This document shows, in pieces, positions 37,058-49,552 of a stretch of DNA of 64,000 nt (the first letter of the stretch is position 1; every line of letters begins with the position of its first letter). Source of the stretch: Tolypeutes matacus (taxonomy: Eukaryota; Chordata; Mammalia; Cingulata; Chlamyphoridae); contig JAKSZT010038683.1 of assembly GCA_026826555.1 (NCBI GenBank), positions 1,027,045-1,091,044 on the forward strand, written 5' to 3'. A model generated the notes under the pieces. The model did not search any database, was not told the origin of the DNA, and was given only the letters and a program-made list of their open reading frames with translations. The translations under genes were made by a program, and so were the position numbers.

Positions 37058-38590
37058 CTATTTGAGGTTGAGCCCTTCCAGCCTGCTCAGATGGTCTTGG
37101 GGCTCAGGTTGGTATTTCCCTTTAGGGATGTTCCCTCTATGTGCCTGAGTTTTTGGGGGGCACTCATTTTGACAGTGTCCACTTTCTTTGCAGTAGGCAC
37201 ATTGGTCTCTGGCCAGGGACACCCTTCTGGTGCTTATCACCCCTTTTTGAAGTGGCCCTTCTCATATGGTGGGGTCAGGATTTCCCAAGGCTGCTGCCAG
37301 TAGGGAAGCTTGGTGTTTTATTCACTTCTTGGCCTCTCATTTGGCAGGTTTGTCTTGATTGATGAATACTTTGTTGGCGACCTCAAGGAGTTGAGAGATG
37401 TTTATCCCTGAGAACCCTTTGTATTTTTGGAGTTTTCTTTAATATCCATTGCTGTCTGCGCAACAAAAGCGTCATTCACCATCCTCTCATTTTCCAGAGC
37501 TTCTGGGTTAAAAGGGGTGTAGATTCTGAAAGCCTCGCGAAGTTGTTCATAGAAATCTCCCAGAGAATCGTTTGGTTTTTGAGTAACTAAAGTTGTCTTT
37601 GTCATGTTTGTGGTTTGTTTTGCCCCTTCTCAGACCCCTCGAAGGAGCACTTCCTGATATTTCTGGAATGCAGCCCATCCCTGATCAGTGTTGAAGTCCC
37701 AGTTCAGTTGGGCCTCTGGCACTGCCTTTCATGCCCAATCTTCCAGGTTTAAGATGCCAGTAGGGGCCTGCTCCTCAAGCCACTTTCAGGCTTTTATCAG
37801 AATCTATCATCTCTCCTCCATATTAAACAAAATCAGGAGGAGTTGGCGGCAATCATCTCAAGGAGGAAGATGGGTTTGGAAAATGGATTCCATGAGATCA
37901 ATAAGGGCCTGGGGCTTTTCCAAGTAGGAATGGGTGTGGTGTTTCCAGTTTAAGAGGTCTGTAATTGTGAAGGTTTGATAGTACAAAACAGGCCTCCTGG
38001 GTCAGATGGCCCTATCCTCACCAATCTGGACCAGACCCCGTGTTTCATGGAGGAGTATCTATAATATGGTTTGAGCCACCTGGAGCCTCCTTGCTATTGG
38101 GGTTTTGGGGCTTTCTTCAGAGTTGGTCGATGTTCCTGGAGGGACCGAATGTGGGGGTGTTTCTGGGAGATCTGCCTGCACTCTTGGACTAGAAGAGACT
38201 GGAGGTGTGGGTGTTTTGGGGAGATCTGCCTGCACTCCCGGGCTAGAAGGAGAGGCTAGAGTGGCTGGAGAGTAAGGCAGTGGGGGGGAGGTCCTCTTCT
38301 GAGGACCCCTGATAAGTGACTGGCTTCTGGGGCCCCATTCCCTGTGCAACCAAGACCCTGCTCTGTTCCTTTTTACCAACACACAATAGAACCCAAGGGG
38401 GGCAGAGTCTGGGCTATCTCTAACCAAGAGTCCATGTAGGGAAGCTGATCGGGGTGGCCAGGAGTTTCTGTGACAACCAGTCACACTGTGCAGACCCTGG
38501 CTATATCCAGGGACCCTTCCATGGGCCAGTCTACATTAAAAGTGGGCCACTCTACTTTACATAAGTTTCAGAGGGTGCCCGGGTTCATCC
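37058..38590 (-). pseudogene. Class I ERV gag relic
   Basis: Minus strand, in order: matrix with WPTFNVDWP (about 38529-38555); a proline-rich p12-like part (38059-38484) with a short tandem repeat; capsid with a GDFYEQLREAFRIYTPF block (37402-37605), equivalent to the major homology area in gammaretroviruses; nucleocapsid with one CX2CX4HX4C zinc knuckle (CAYCKESGHCQNEC, about 37185-37226). Frames are interrupted between these parts. A single zinc knuckle is typical of gammaretroviruses. Confidence 0.85.
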
Positions 38591-38780
38591 GGATGCCATA
38601 ATCTCAGGAAAAGTCCTACCTGAAATTCTTGAGCATGTAGTATAAGATAGCAGGTTTTGACTGTGATGAGCCCATACCCTGCATCAGTGGTGCAAGACAG
38701 ACAAAGGAAAGGGGTTGCCTCTTTCAAGGCAACTCAGATGCCTGCCTGTCTGTATCATTTGCGAGAACTTTGGCTTGTCT

Positions 38781-39215
38781 TGACTAAGGCACCCAAGTAG
38801 AGGAACAAAGTTTTATTACGCACAGGTCAAGAGGAGAGTCAAGTCTCCAAAAAACCTGAGTCCCCTGTCTTGGTTTTTCATAAGTTTATATAGGGACTCC
38901 AAGCAGTCAAATTCCTAAGCAAGTGGGCAGGCAGGGGTTACAAAGGCAAAAGGAGAGTTTAGCTTTTCTTCCTAAAGCAGAGGGCTATTAGGGAGGAAAA
39001 GAGTCATTATCTGTTTAGAGTTGTAAATTTCAGTTGAAAGGGGCAAGTGGGGAGTTCTTATTTTCCTAAAGATGTGGATTCCAGGGAGAAAAGGGAGAAA
39101 AGGGAGAAAGGGAGAAAGGGATGGAGGGTGCTTATCTTCCCTACATGGACTCTTATCTTCCTAATGCTGTGGGTTTCTGCTGAAGAGGATTAGGGCCACA
39201 GCACTTCTTTTATCA
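38781..39215 (-). repeat. Class I ERV 5' LTR
   Basis: A 435-bp partner of 31244-31655, with sense start TGATAAAAGAAGTGC. It has the same TATA and AATAAAACTT positions. The expected primer-binding site just downstream (38700-38780) is not recognisable, so the tRNA cannot be named. Confidence 0.85.
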
Positions 39216-42019
39216 TTGTAACTCATTTTATGTTTGTCTATTTGTTCAGTGTCAGTGTATATTTTGATACCTCCACATGGTAATATTGAATTGATAAATG
39301 AAAATTATTAAAAGAGCTCTATTCAAATGGCCAAAAGATAAATAAGTGCTTGTATTAATAAATAAATATGGATCATGAAAACAGTTATAACCAAATTGAA
39401 TCATTAGTTTCACAAATTTGTTTAGTGTTGATGGTAATTGTATGTTGTAAAAGGTTTGCTTGCAAACAGTTTCAGAAATCATTTTGGTAACTCATGTGTA
39501 GAAGGTATATAGAATGTCTTTTTATTATTAAGGAAAAAAAAAGTAATTTTGTCCTAAGATAAAATGACTGGTTATTAAGAAAGAGCAAATGGGGAACAAA
39601 ATCTGAATGAGTACAGAAGGTGCATGAAAAAAGAATTTTTGTTGTCAAAGTTAAGTAAGATTTGATGAGTTTATCTATAAAGTTTTAAAAGCTTTGTTCT
39701 TTCTCAAAGTTTCTTAAATCATTAGTCTATTTAGTAGAAGTTTGTAAAGAGATTTTCTACTGAATAATCAGTATACAAAAAAGAAAGTCTGTTTTATCAA
39801 ACTAGTTTCTTATAATTTAACCTTACCACTTCTTTGGAGAAACAACTTTTATCACTTTTAGAAAAACATAATGTTCAAACCTGCTTTCTCAAAATCAAAT
39901 CCTGAAAAGCAGGTTTTTATTTCAAATTATTGTAAATGATTTGTTCTTTCAACTTGAAAAAAGTAAAGTAATAAAAATAGTTGAGTTTATTTAATATGTA
40001 GTAGTTTAAATGGAAAGTAAGATTGTTATAAAATTAAAAGTAAATTATTTGACCCTCTATTAATTAAATTTATAAAAATAAAAGCTTCATATAAATACTT
40101 AAAAGGTATATAAAATTCCTAAAAATTTAATAATGTTTATGAATCACAGAAACAACCTCTTTGCCTAAAAATCAAAAAGGCAGATGATTTAACTCATGTT
40201 CAACTAATTTACCCCACCTCTGCTAATGAAACATCTCCACAGCTGCAAAAAGAGGCAGACATTAGGAGCTGCCAGGAGTAGCAAATAATAGAAAAGTATG
40301 GTAAATTAAAATAACACCACTGCAGTATGCAACAGTCCCAAATATTGCTAGTTTGTTGCAAAAAATTAATATCCAATTATGTCACTACCACTTTGTTTTG
40401 GAACTTGCTAAGTCTTTCTTTAGTATCTCCTTAGGCAAGTCAAGCCTTCCCACATTCCCATCCAGGTAAAAAAAAAAAAAAGCCAACAATAAACCAAGTT
40501 TAAATTCTATACAGTTCCAATTAAAATGCTAACAGCAAGACAATGTGGGTATTAAGATTACAAGTTAATGTGCTGCCCCACAGCCCAAATAAAAAATAAT
40601 GATAATTTGTTGTTGCCTATACCTCAAGCTATACAAAATAGAGAAAATAAAGTTATTTTAATCATGCTACTAGCCTATATAACCTCACTGGTTAGGAATC
40701 TTAACTTATAAGAAATAAAGGTTTATTCATTGGATATCTACTAGATAAAAGTCTTATTATTATTTGTTACTCTAATTATGAATTATGTATAAAATTCTTA
40801 AATACCAATCAAAACTTTAATAATACAATACATTACTTACTTAAGTAATTTGTTAACTTATAAGTTACACATAAATATATATTATTGAATGCATGTGTAA
40901 ATCTCTTCTTGTATGTTTAAACAATCCTAAAACCTAATGTGTTAAAAAAAGAAATTACTGTGTATTATTCAAACCTAAAAGTGAACCATCATGCAGGAAA
41001 CTTTGTTAATCAGCAAACCAATATTTTGATAGTCAACACTTTTCATATTTCAGGAAGAATGATAAAAACTAAAACAGTGGGCACATCAGAGATGTTTTTT
41101 AACACATAAAAACAGATAAAGTTTATTCCAAAAGATGTTGTGTTCCTCCCTAAGAAAGTTGGCCAGTTTCTCAGGAACTGATGCATAAACCTTGGCATGT
41201 GCTGCCCAGAGAGTGCTGTGTTCTTTCCTGAAAAGGGTAGCCACTTCCTCGGGAATTGACACAGTGCTTGCAAATTGGCATCTATAATATCAAGTTCATT
41301 AATCATGAACACAGTAAAAAAGATAGTCCCTAGTAAAACCAATTAAAGTTCCACCCTGGAAAAAGGTGCTCTACACAAATGTTGTCAATCAAAACTCTAG
41401 TATCAGTTACTAATTCAAAACTTCCCAACCAAAAGCTAAATGTTAGTAGATCATATATAAAACTGCTCTATTTACCTACCATTCTATAACTCTGTTCAAT
41501 ATTAATCTTTTAATTGATTATATTATTCTTGTTTCTCACTCTAATTATCAATATAAACTTATTAAATTAAATATAAATATTATCCAGGACGCTGGCCAAA
41601 AGTGGCCAGGTATATCAATGTGCCCCCAGTTTGGTGAGCATGTGAATGTATGTATACATACCATAAAAGACTGGAATATAACAGTTAAGCCCCTGTTTAT
41701 AAACAATCCTTCATTTATTTTATATTCATTCAATTATTAACAAAATTTCACTAATTATCAATAAAAGGTCCTGCCACATGGAATGTTCAATAGCTCTACC
41801 ATGTGTTAATATTATGTCTTTCAGGCTTTATGCCTTATTCATTCTGCCTTCCCACAAGCATATATTTATCATTACATGGAAAATATCCTTATTACAGTCC
41901 CCTCAAAAACACTTTTAACACAACTCTATAAACTGTTCCAAAATTCTCTTACTCCAACTAGTTTTCAAACAACCCCTAATAAAGTCCAATTAACTCAGCC
42001 TTAAAAATATTTAAAATAT
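39216..42019. other. No gene seen; AT-rich, with a 78-bp tandem duplication
   Basis: No coding or repeat family recognised in about 2.8 kb. Two related units (41137-41214 and 41215-41292) share TGTTCNTCCCT and a CAG/CACTTTCTCNGGAACTGA-like block; the 99-codon minus-strand frame 41043-41342 reflects them. Part of the region could be unrecognised 5' sequence of the class II ERV to the right. Confidence 0.45.
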
Positions 42020-42300
42020 ATCATGTCATCTAAAACAAAGAAACAAAAAAGGGGGAGTATGGATACCTCCCCTAGAAATACAATAGCTCTAGCACTGTAT
42101 ACTTTAATTTTTTAAAATTGTGATAAAGATGGCCTTTCCTCAGCTGAAAAACATTTCTCACCTCATCAGGAGAGTCATCAAATACAAGCTAAAATTCTGT
42201 AAACAGAAATGTTCATAATGTGGGGGAAAGGGTATGCTTGTGTGCTTACTCCAACAGGCCCCCAGTAGCTACCAGCAAACACATGAAGCTATACCATGAG
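42020..42300 (+). pseudogene. Class II ERV integrase C-terminal relic
   Basis: The plus strand reads KKGGVWIPP, then an ALALYTL block and, in another frame, MWGKGYACV near 42218-42245, as at the integrase C-terminus of betaretrovirus-like elements (WGRGYACV type). Frames are broken. Sequence to the left is unrecognised, so everything upstream of this point is lost or too decayed. Confidence 0.7.
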
Positions 42301-43091
42301 CTGGGAAGATCACCCATTGAACCCAATACTACAGATGGAGAAGATGATGATAGGGGAACAAAGGAACTCCTGGACACAACCGTGTTGTAACATTATCCAA
42401 ACTCAGGGAGTAACTTTGGAAAGTCTTAAATAATTAAACCTAAAAGATTCACTTGTACACTTATTACTATCATTAGTTCAGCCATTATAGCTGCGACTAC
42501 CACCACTGTGGCAGTCCCCTTAACAGAATCTGTTCAAATTGTTCATGCTGTTAATCAAATTATGACCAATGTCACTGATGAACTTTTAGCTCAAACTCAT
42601 ATCAATAATATATTCTTACCAAACTTGATGCTTTAGAAGCCTCTATCCTCTGGATAGGTGAAAAACAACAAGCTCGGCTTACCAGAAAAGATTTGCAATG
42701 TGACTGGGAACATGTTAAAATTTGTGTCACCCCTTTGCCTTGGAATAGCTCCCAACTTTCTTGGGAACAAGTTAAAACTGACCTTCTAGGAGCCTTCTCC
42801 TCCCATTTACAGGGAGAAGTACTGGCTCTCCAACAATGCCTGGGACATCAATTATCTCAAATACAAGTTCTTGCTCAGCAAAATGTGTTTCAAACACTTA
42901 ATGATAATTTACAGTGGTTAAATCCCTCAAATTGTTTTCACGGCCTAAACATATGAATCTGGATGATATCTCTCATTGGAATGATCATGCTTCTTGTTTT
43001 ATTATCACTTCTTAGGTTAATCTGCCAGGCCCTTTCTCGAGCTCGTCATGCTGAACAGAAAATTGCCTTGGCCACTGCTTCATCACTCTAA
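42301..43091 (+). pseudogene. Class II ERV env relic with surface subunit deleted
   Basis: A short stretch resembling the env leader (about 42301-42440, DGEDDD region) is followed almost at once by a fusion-peptide-like alanine and threonine run (about 42480-42530), then transmembrane subunit blocks: VQIVHAVNQIMTN, then CDWEHVKICVTPLPW, then a membrane anchor (about 42955-43030) and a stop at 43089-43091. The 87-codon open piece is 42693-42956. This order is typical of HML-type betaretroviral TM. About 1 kb of surface-subunit sequence is missing. Frame breaks make it non-functional. Confidence 0.75.
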
Positions 43092-43882
43092 CCTCCCACA
43101 TCTGGAAATGAAGAACAAAGAAACAAAAGCAGAGGAGACTTTGGGACCCTTTGATTAAAACACCTTTGAATTAATTTTTCACCCCAAAATCTCCTTTCCC
43201 TCCTTCTCACCTTCCTACCTATTTGCCTGACTCCCTGCACAGTTTTTTCTAGTTTCTCCCCTTCCCATTGTTCCTATCATAACCTGGAGGTGTCTTGTCC
43301 ATGTCCCACTGGTTAGGTTCCTTGTGTCATGAGCCTGGAATCCCTAGGTTGAGCAGGCCTTCTAAGAGCTGATGTTGAACTATCTTTCTCCTGCCCAATA
43401 CCTTGTGCTGGGCCCTCTCAGAAACCTGGGTTCCCTGAAACCAGTGACCAGAGCTGGGGCCCTACTTACAGGCAAGGAAGTCCCAAGTCCAGTGCTGGGT
43501 GTGGAGGCCATGAAGGCATAAACTTTCATCTTCACCCTGCTTGGCCCTGGATGACTGGTTAGCCAATGATGGGTAAGATTCCTCAGGGAAGGAACAACCT
43601 AAGACAGGCACAGTCACAGAGGGAACATCAGGAGAGAATTTGAGGGCCTACAGAAGTAGGACATGACCCTCACCCTTCCCAAGGGTGTTCTTCTGCCACC
43701 ATGGCTATTTTGTTTCCCATGCACAGCTCAGTTTGGAACCCAGATAGCAGACAGTGACCTTGTTATTACTATCAAAATTTCTTTACCTTGAACTGTCAGG
43801 AAGGAGGCATTTTTATAAAGGATTGTGTCAGGATACTTTTCCCTTGTGTTTTTCTTCTTATTTAAACAGAAAGGTGGGGAGA
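43092..43882 (+). other. Class II ERV env-to-LTR region and polypurine tract
   Basis: About 0.8 kb without a recognised gene separates env from the LTR. It ends with a polypurine tract (AAAGGTGGGGAGA, 43870-43882). Confidence 0.65.
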
Positions 43883-44313
43883 TGTGGGAACCCTGTAATC
43901 TTTAAATCTAAGGAATATTTTGGAGGCCTGTTTCTCTGCCCACACAGAATTCACCTTATTAGTTCCTGCCATAAACAGGAATTTTCCTGCTTATCTTATC
44001 TTCCTTATCTCCCACCCTATCTCCTATGTATATCACTTAATGTTTCTGTAATCTTGCTTCCCCACTATCAGCCTGGAATTCTTATGATGTGATTTCAACC
44101 CCCTATCTGCCTGCTCCCCTGCACCTGCACCCTGACTTTGACTGTAAAAAAATCCTGAACAAAAAGCATGCTGAGGATCAGCTCAAAAGCACATCTTCTT
44201 CAGCTCTTCTCTGCCTGATCTCTCTCAACCTCCGTGTTAAGAGTAATTTCATTGAGCCATCACAGGTTCTGCTGGACAGACCCCTGCAATACTTTGCAGG
44301 ATGGATTCCTGCA
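43883..44313 (+). repeat. Class II ERV 3' LTR
   Basis: Directly after the polypurine tract the LTR starts TGTGGGAACC and ends near ...GGATTCCTGCA (431 bp). The end block, CACAGGTTCTGCTGGACAGA followed by CTTTGCAGGA, is of betaretroviral LTR type. The 5' LTR was not found. The right flank is antisense L1 3' UTR. Confidence 0.75.
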
Positions 44314-45880
44314 GTGGCTATCAGGAGGCAACTCTTAGGCACACTAATACTAGGCCAAGTTTCATTTTAAAGATTAAAGTTTCATACACACAGTCATCAA
44401 TATGAAGGGCCTGTCAAATCTACCTTCACTAGTTATTGCCCCTGTACTTGGAGGATACTTGCTGATCCATTAGAGAATGTGGCAGAGCTCCCCAAAATGG
44501 GAATTTGATATTCCTTCTGTAATTATGTGAATCTACACCCACCATGGTGATGCCCCATGAACACTTGAACACATTTATATGCCTGATATGTATGCCCAGT
44601 TGAGCTTACTCCCATGTATCCCATATCACTGACAACCCACACCTATGATCTTCTCCTCCTACTGTTGTAACACCTCTGTGATTCAAAACTTCTTCAAAAA
44701 TGAAGACAATAAAATAACAAAAATAAAATTAATGAGAAAATATCTAAAAATTGAAAAAAGTAAATAAAAATTTGTGATAATAAGAAATAATGATAAAATA
44801 ATTTTTAAATTTTTTTGACATTTTGTCTTTCATCACTCTAAGACCTGTTGTCCTATATGTACAGTGACATTTTCTTCTAATTATTGCCCCAGTTTCTTAC
44901 TTTTTTCATTTTGTCTTCAAAGACGTTTTAGTTTACAGAAAAGTCATGTACCAAATACAGGGGACTCTCAAATACTCAACATCATCCCAGTTTTTCCCTG
45001 TCGTTTAGTAACAGGATTTTGTATGTGAACAGTATGTTTGTTACAACTGATGTACATCTATTGAAATATAGCTACCAACCATGGTCAATGGTTTACATTA
45101 TGGTTTATATTTTGGACCATACACTTTTATAAACTTTGATACAGTTCAACATGGCCTGTATCCATCATAGCAAGATAATGTAGAACACTTCCTTAGCTCC
45201 AAAAATGCCCCCTGTTCCATCAATTCAATTCCTCCTTCCTCCTCCCCTCAGGACCCATGGCAACCAACAGTCTTCACTCCTTGAAGGACAAGATTCATAG
45301 TTACTTGAAACAATACTGAGGGCTTGAAACATTGATCTGTCCTCCCCTTTTAGCCACCACCCATGCTTTCAAGCGACAACCACCCCTCTGTTTGAGAACA
45401 AAGAAGGCATCCCCAGGATGGAAGTCCACCACATTGTCACTCAATATGTGGGTCTCCATCCCCTATATAACACACTATATCAAGATGTGCACTCACTCCC
45501 TAGAAGCCTGCCCCAAGTGTGACCTGCCCTGAATATACCACACATTCAACACCCCAAACCAGAAACCCTCATTTGTAGTTTCAACCATGTACCCACCAAT
45601 CCCAGGTTTTCACCTACTCCCCTCCAACAACCCTCCCCTCAGGTCTATGGACAGTCCAACCCATCCTCCCCACCCCACACCCCTCAAAATCCAGCACTGC
45701 CCAATACAACATTATCACTACACCACTGCAATGTCCCTCCACTGTACAACTACACACCTCCACCTTAGCATAGATTTTGCCCATGTGGACATTGGTTCAC
45801 AACATTCTTCTCCCTTTCTATTTCCTGTAAACCTATCATCCAGACTGTAGCAATGTGAGTCTGCTCAATTTGTTTAATTC
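44314..45880 (-). repeat. L1 3' UTR, antisense, cut on the left by an ERV
   Basis: The sequence begins inside the distal 3' UTR module (CAGGAGGCAACTCTTAGG) and continues through an AT-rich bridge (44700-44820) into the proximal module (from about 44900, CATTTTGTCTTCAAAGACG) and a C-rich part (45340-45830) to the ORF2 end. It shows that the two modules are parts of one 3' UTR. Confidence 0.85.
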
Positions 45881-48535
45881 ATATCAGTGAGGTCATGTAA
45901 GATTTGTCTTTTAGTGCCCGGTTTGCTTCATTTAACATAAAGTCCTCAAGATTCATCAATGTTATCCTGACTGTTAATACTGTATTCCTTATAACAGCCG
46001 AGTAATATTCCATTGTATGTATATACCACAATTTGTTAACCATTAGTCCATTGAAGGACATTTGGGTTGATTCCAACTTTTGGCAATAGAGAATAAGGCC
46101 ATTATGAACATTGGTGTGCATACATCTATTCATGTCCTTGCTTTCAGTTCTTCTGGGTATATATCCAGCAGTGGAATTGCTTGATCATATGGCAGTTCTA
46201 TAATTAATTTTCTGAGGAACTGCCAAACTGTCCTTCAGAGTGGCTGGACCATTCTGCATTCCCACCTGCAGTGGATAAGGGTTCCCATTCCTCCACATCC
46301 TCTTAAATACTTGTAGTCCTCTGTTTTTTAATAGCCACCGATCTAACAGGTGTAAGATGACATATGTTTGTAGTTTTGATTTGCATTTCCCTAATAGTTA
46401 GTGATGTTGAGCATCTTTTCATGTGCTTTTTAGCCATTTGTATTTCTTCTTTGGAGAAGTGTCTATTCAAATCACTTGCCCATTTTTAAAATGTGCTGTT
46501 TGTCTTTTTATTTTTGAGGGGTAGGTTTTCTTTATATATGCTGGATAATAAGCCCCTATCAGATATATGGTTATCAAATATTTTCTCCCATTGGTTAGGC
46601 TACCTTTTCACATTCTTGACAAACTCCTTTGAGGTGCAAAATTTTTAATTTGGGGGAGGTCCCATTTATCATTTTTTCTTTCATTGTTTGTGTTTTGGGT
46701 GTAAATTCATGAAACCATTTCCTAATACAAGATCCTTAGATGCTTCCCTACATTATCTTCCAAGGTATTTATGGTATTGGGTCTTATATTTAGATCTTTG
46801 ATCCATCTTGAGTTAATTTTTGTATAAGGTGTGAGATGGTGTTCCTCTCATTTTTTTGGATATGGATAAACAATTCTCCAAACAACATTTGTTGAAGAGG
46901 CCATTCCCTCTCAGTTGAATGGACTTGGTGTCCTTGTTAAATATCAGTTGACTCTAAATGTAAGGATCTATATCAGAACTCTCAATTCAGTTTCATTGGT
47001 CAGTATGTCTCTCTTTGTGCCAATACCATGCAGTTTTTTTTACCACTGTAGCTTTTTAGTATGTTTTAAAGTCAGGTAGTGTGATTCCTACAATTTCATT
47101 TTTCTTTTTCAATATGGCTTTGGCTATTCAGGGACCCTTTCCCTTACAAATATATTTCATAATTAGCTTTTCCAATTTGGTGAAAAATACTGTAATGATT
47201 TATACTAGGATTGCTTTAAATCTGTTGATCTTTTCAGGTAGGATAAACATCTTAATGATATTTGTCTTCCTATCCATGAACAGGGAATATTATTCCATTT
47301 ATTTAAGTCTTCTTTGATTTGCTTTAATAGTGTTGTGTAGTTTTCTGCATATAACTCATTTACATCTTTAGTTAAATTTATTCCTAGGTATTTGATTCTT
47401 TTAGTTGGTATTGTAAATAAGATTTTTTTCTTGATTTCCTCCCCAGATTGTTTATTTTTGGTGTACAGAAGGGCTACTGAGTTTTACAGATTGACCTTAT
47501 AAATTGTGATTTTATTGAATTTACTTATGTGCTCTAGAAAATTTGCTGTAGATTTCCCAGAGCTTTCTATGTATAGTATCATGTCATCTGCAAATAGTGA
47601 AATTTTTATTTCTTTCTTTCCAATTTGGATATGTTTTATAATTTTTTCTTGCCTAAGTGCTTGAGTAAGTTCTTCTAACACAATGTTAAGTAGTAGCAGT
47701 GAAATTGGGCAACCTTGTCCTGTTCCCAATCATAGAGGGAAAGATTTTAAGATTTTACCATTAAATATGGTGTTATCTGAGGGTTTTTCATATACACCTT
47801 TAGGTTGAGGAAGTTTCCTTCTATTCCTATCTATTGTAGTGTTTTTATGTGGAAAAGGTACTGTATTTTGTCAAATGCTTTTTCTGCATCTATAGAGATA
47901 ATCACGTGGCTTTTTTACTTTGATCTGTTTATGTGGTGTATTATATTGATTGATTTTCTTATGTTGAACCATCCTTGCATACCAGCAATGAAACACACTT
48001 GGTCATCCTTGCATATTTGCAAACAAATATGTTTGGCTTTGGTATTAGGGCAATTTTGGCATCATAGAATGAGTTAGGCAATACTCCCTCCACTTCTATT
48101 TTTTGGAAGAGATTAAGCTGGATTGGTGTTAGTCCATTCCAGAATGTTTGGTAAAGTTTACCTGTGAATTCTGGTTCTGGGCTCTTCTTAGTTGGAAGGT
48201 TTTTGATGACTAATTCTTTCTTATAACTTTTGATTTGTCTGTTGAGTTCATCAATTTCTTCTTTTGACAATGTAGGCTGCATGTGTGTTTCTAGGAATTT
48301 GTCCATTTCCTATAAATTATCCATCTTATTGGCATATAGTTTTTCAAATTATACTGTTATGGTACTCTTTATTTCTGTGGGGTCAATGGTGATATCCTCT
48401 TCCTCATTTCCTATTTTACGTATTTGCATATTCTTTCTTTTTTCTTTACTAGTCTAGCTAATGGTTTGTCAATTATTTTAATCTTCTCAAAGAACCATCT
48501 TTGTTTTTTTGTGTGTTCAAGAAAATTTATTTTCC
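45881..48535 (-). repeat. L1 ORF2 (C-terminal to RT), antisense
   Basis: Antisense ORF2 from its C-terminus (TATTCCATTGTATGTATATA block at about 46008) to the RT (47484-47729 carries [18 protein letters not shown] and [10 protein letters not shown], with the catalytic FADD) and on to a FLETHMQPTLSKEEIDELNR block (47959-48306). The RT piece is open over 81 codons, but stops occur elsewhere. 5' parts are missing beyond 48535. Confidence 0.9.
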
Positions 48536-49340
48536 CATATTATATTATGAATATTCTCAAAAACCTAACAGAGCTCTAATTAAATACACATATGTAATCC
48601 AAATTCCTATCATGTTATAGAAGTTTCTGTCATTCCAGAAATTTTCATCATGCTGCTCCCTATACAATCCCTAGTCAATCCCAACCACCATAGCTAAATA
48701 TCGTTCTGATTTTTTCCACCATGGATTAGTTTTACCTGTTCTAGATTTTAACATGTATGAAAGCACACATACTATATCATGTAAGGCTTCTTTCATGAAG
48801 GAAAATATTTTGTGAATATACTCAATGCTGGTGTATCACTGGGTCATTCCTTTTTACTGATGAAGAATATTTCATTGTATGAATATAGCATGGTTTAATC
48901 ATTTTTCTATTGATGGACACATGGGGTCTTTCAAGTTCTTAGCTATTATGTGCAATGTTTCTGTGGATATAATAGTACAAGTATTTTTGTGAATATATTA
49001 GTTCTCTTGGGTAAATAGCCAGAATTGGAATTGTTGGAATATAAGATAAGTATATGTTAAGTTTATAATAAAATACCAGGGAAGCGGCTGTGTCTCAAAC
49101 AGTAGGGCTCCCATTTACCATATGGGAGGCCCCGGGTTCGGTTCCCGGGGCCTCCTGGTGAAGGCAAGCCCGCCCGCACGGCGTGGTTAGCTGACCCAGG
49201 GAGCACAAGCAGCAAGGGGGGGATAAATGAATAAATAAATAAAATCTTAAAAAAAAAAAAATACCAGAACCTCTTTCAAAATAAAGGTAATATTTTTACA
49301 TCCCATCTACAATAGAAGACAGTATACATAATTAGACAAT
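48536..49340 (-). repeat. Old L1 (L1M) 3' end, antisense
   Basis: Blocks such as TATTTCATTGTATGAATATA, TCTATTGATGGACACATGGG and TTCTCTTGGGTAAATAGCC show the ORF2 C-terminus and 3' UTR of an old L1. It is split by the SINE at 49080-49258. Confidence 0.75.
49071..49267 (+). repeat. tRNA-derived SINE with target duplication
   Basis: SINE body 49080-49258. A tRNA-like head carries GTGTCTCAAACAGT (A-box region) and GGGTTCGGTTCC (B box, about 49134-49145), a GC-rich body, and a tail of AAAT repeats plus A-run. AAATACCAG occurs at 49071-49079 and 49259-49267. The style resembles the tRNA SINEs of armadillos and sloths, the basis for suggesting Xenarthra. The internal Pol III promoter boxes look largely intact. 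Confidence 0.9.
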
Positions 49341-49552
49341 TTCTCACTATCTGCCCTGCAATGCTGTGATCCAAACTTCCATAATGTATTTCTTGGATTA
49401 TTACAGTATCCTCTTAATCAATATCCCAGATCACACTCTCAATGCTCAATAAGACAATCAGAGTAATCCTATTAAACCATAAATCAGATCATGTCCTAAA
49501 GCCCTCAAAAGAAAATCCCATAACCCTCTATGATGATGTGCCCTGATATATT
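49268..49552. other. No gene seen
   Basis: Remainder of the old L1 3' part and unrecognised sequence. Confidence 0.4.

Noticed and set aside
47484..47729. Active L1 RT
   Set aside because: FADD is kept but the element lacks its 5' part and has stops elsewhere.
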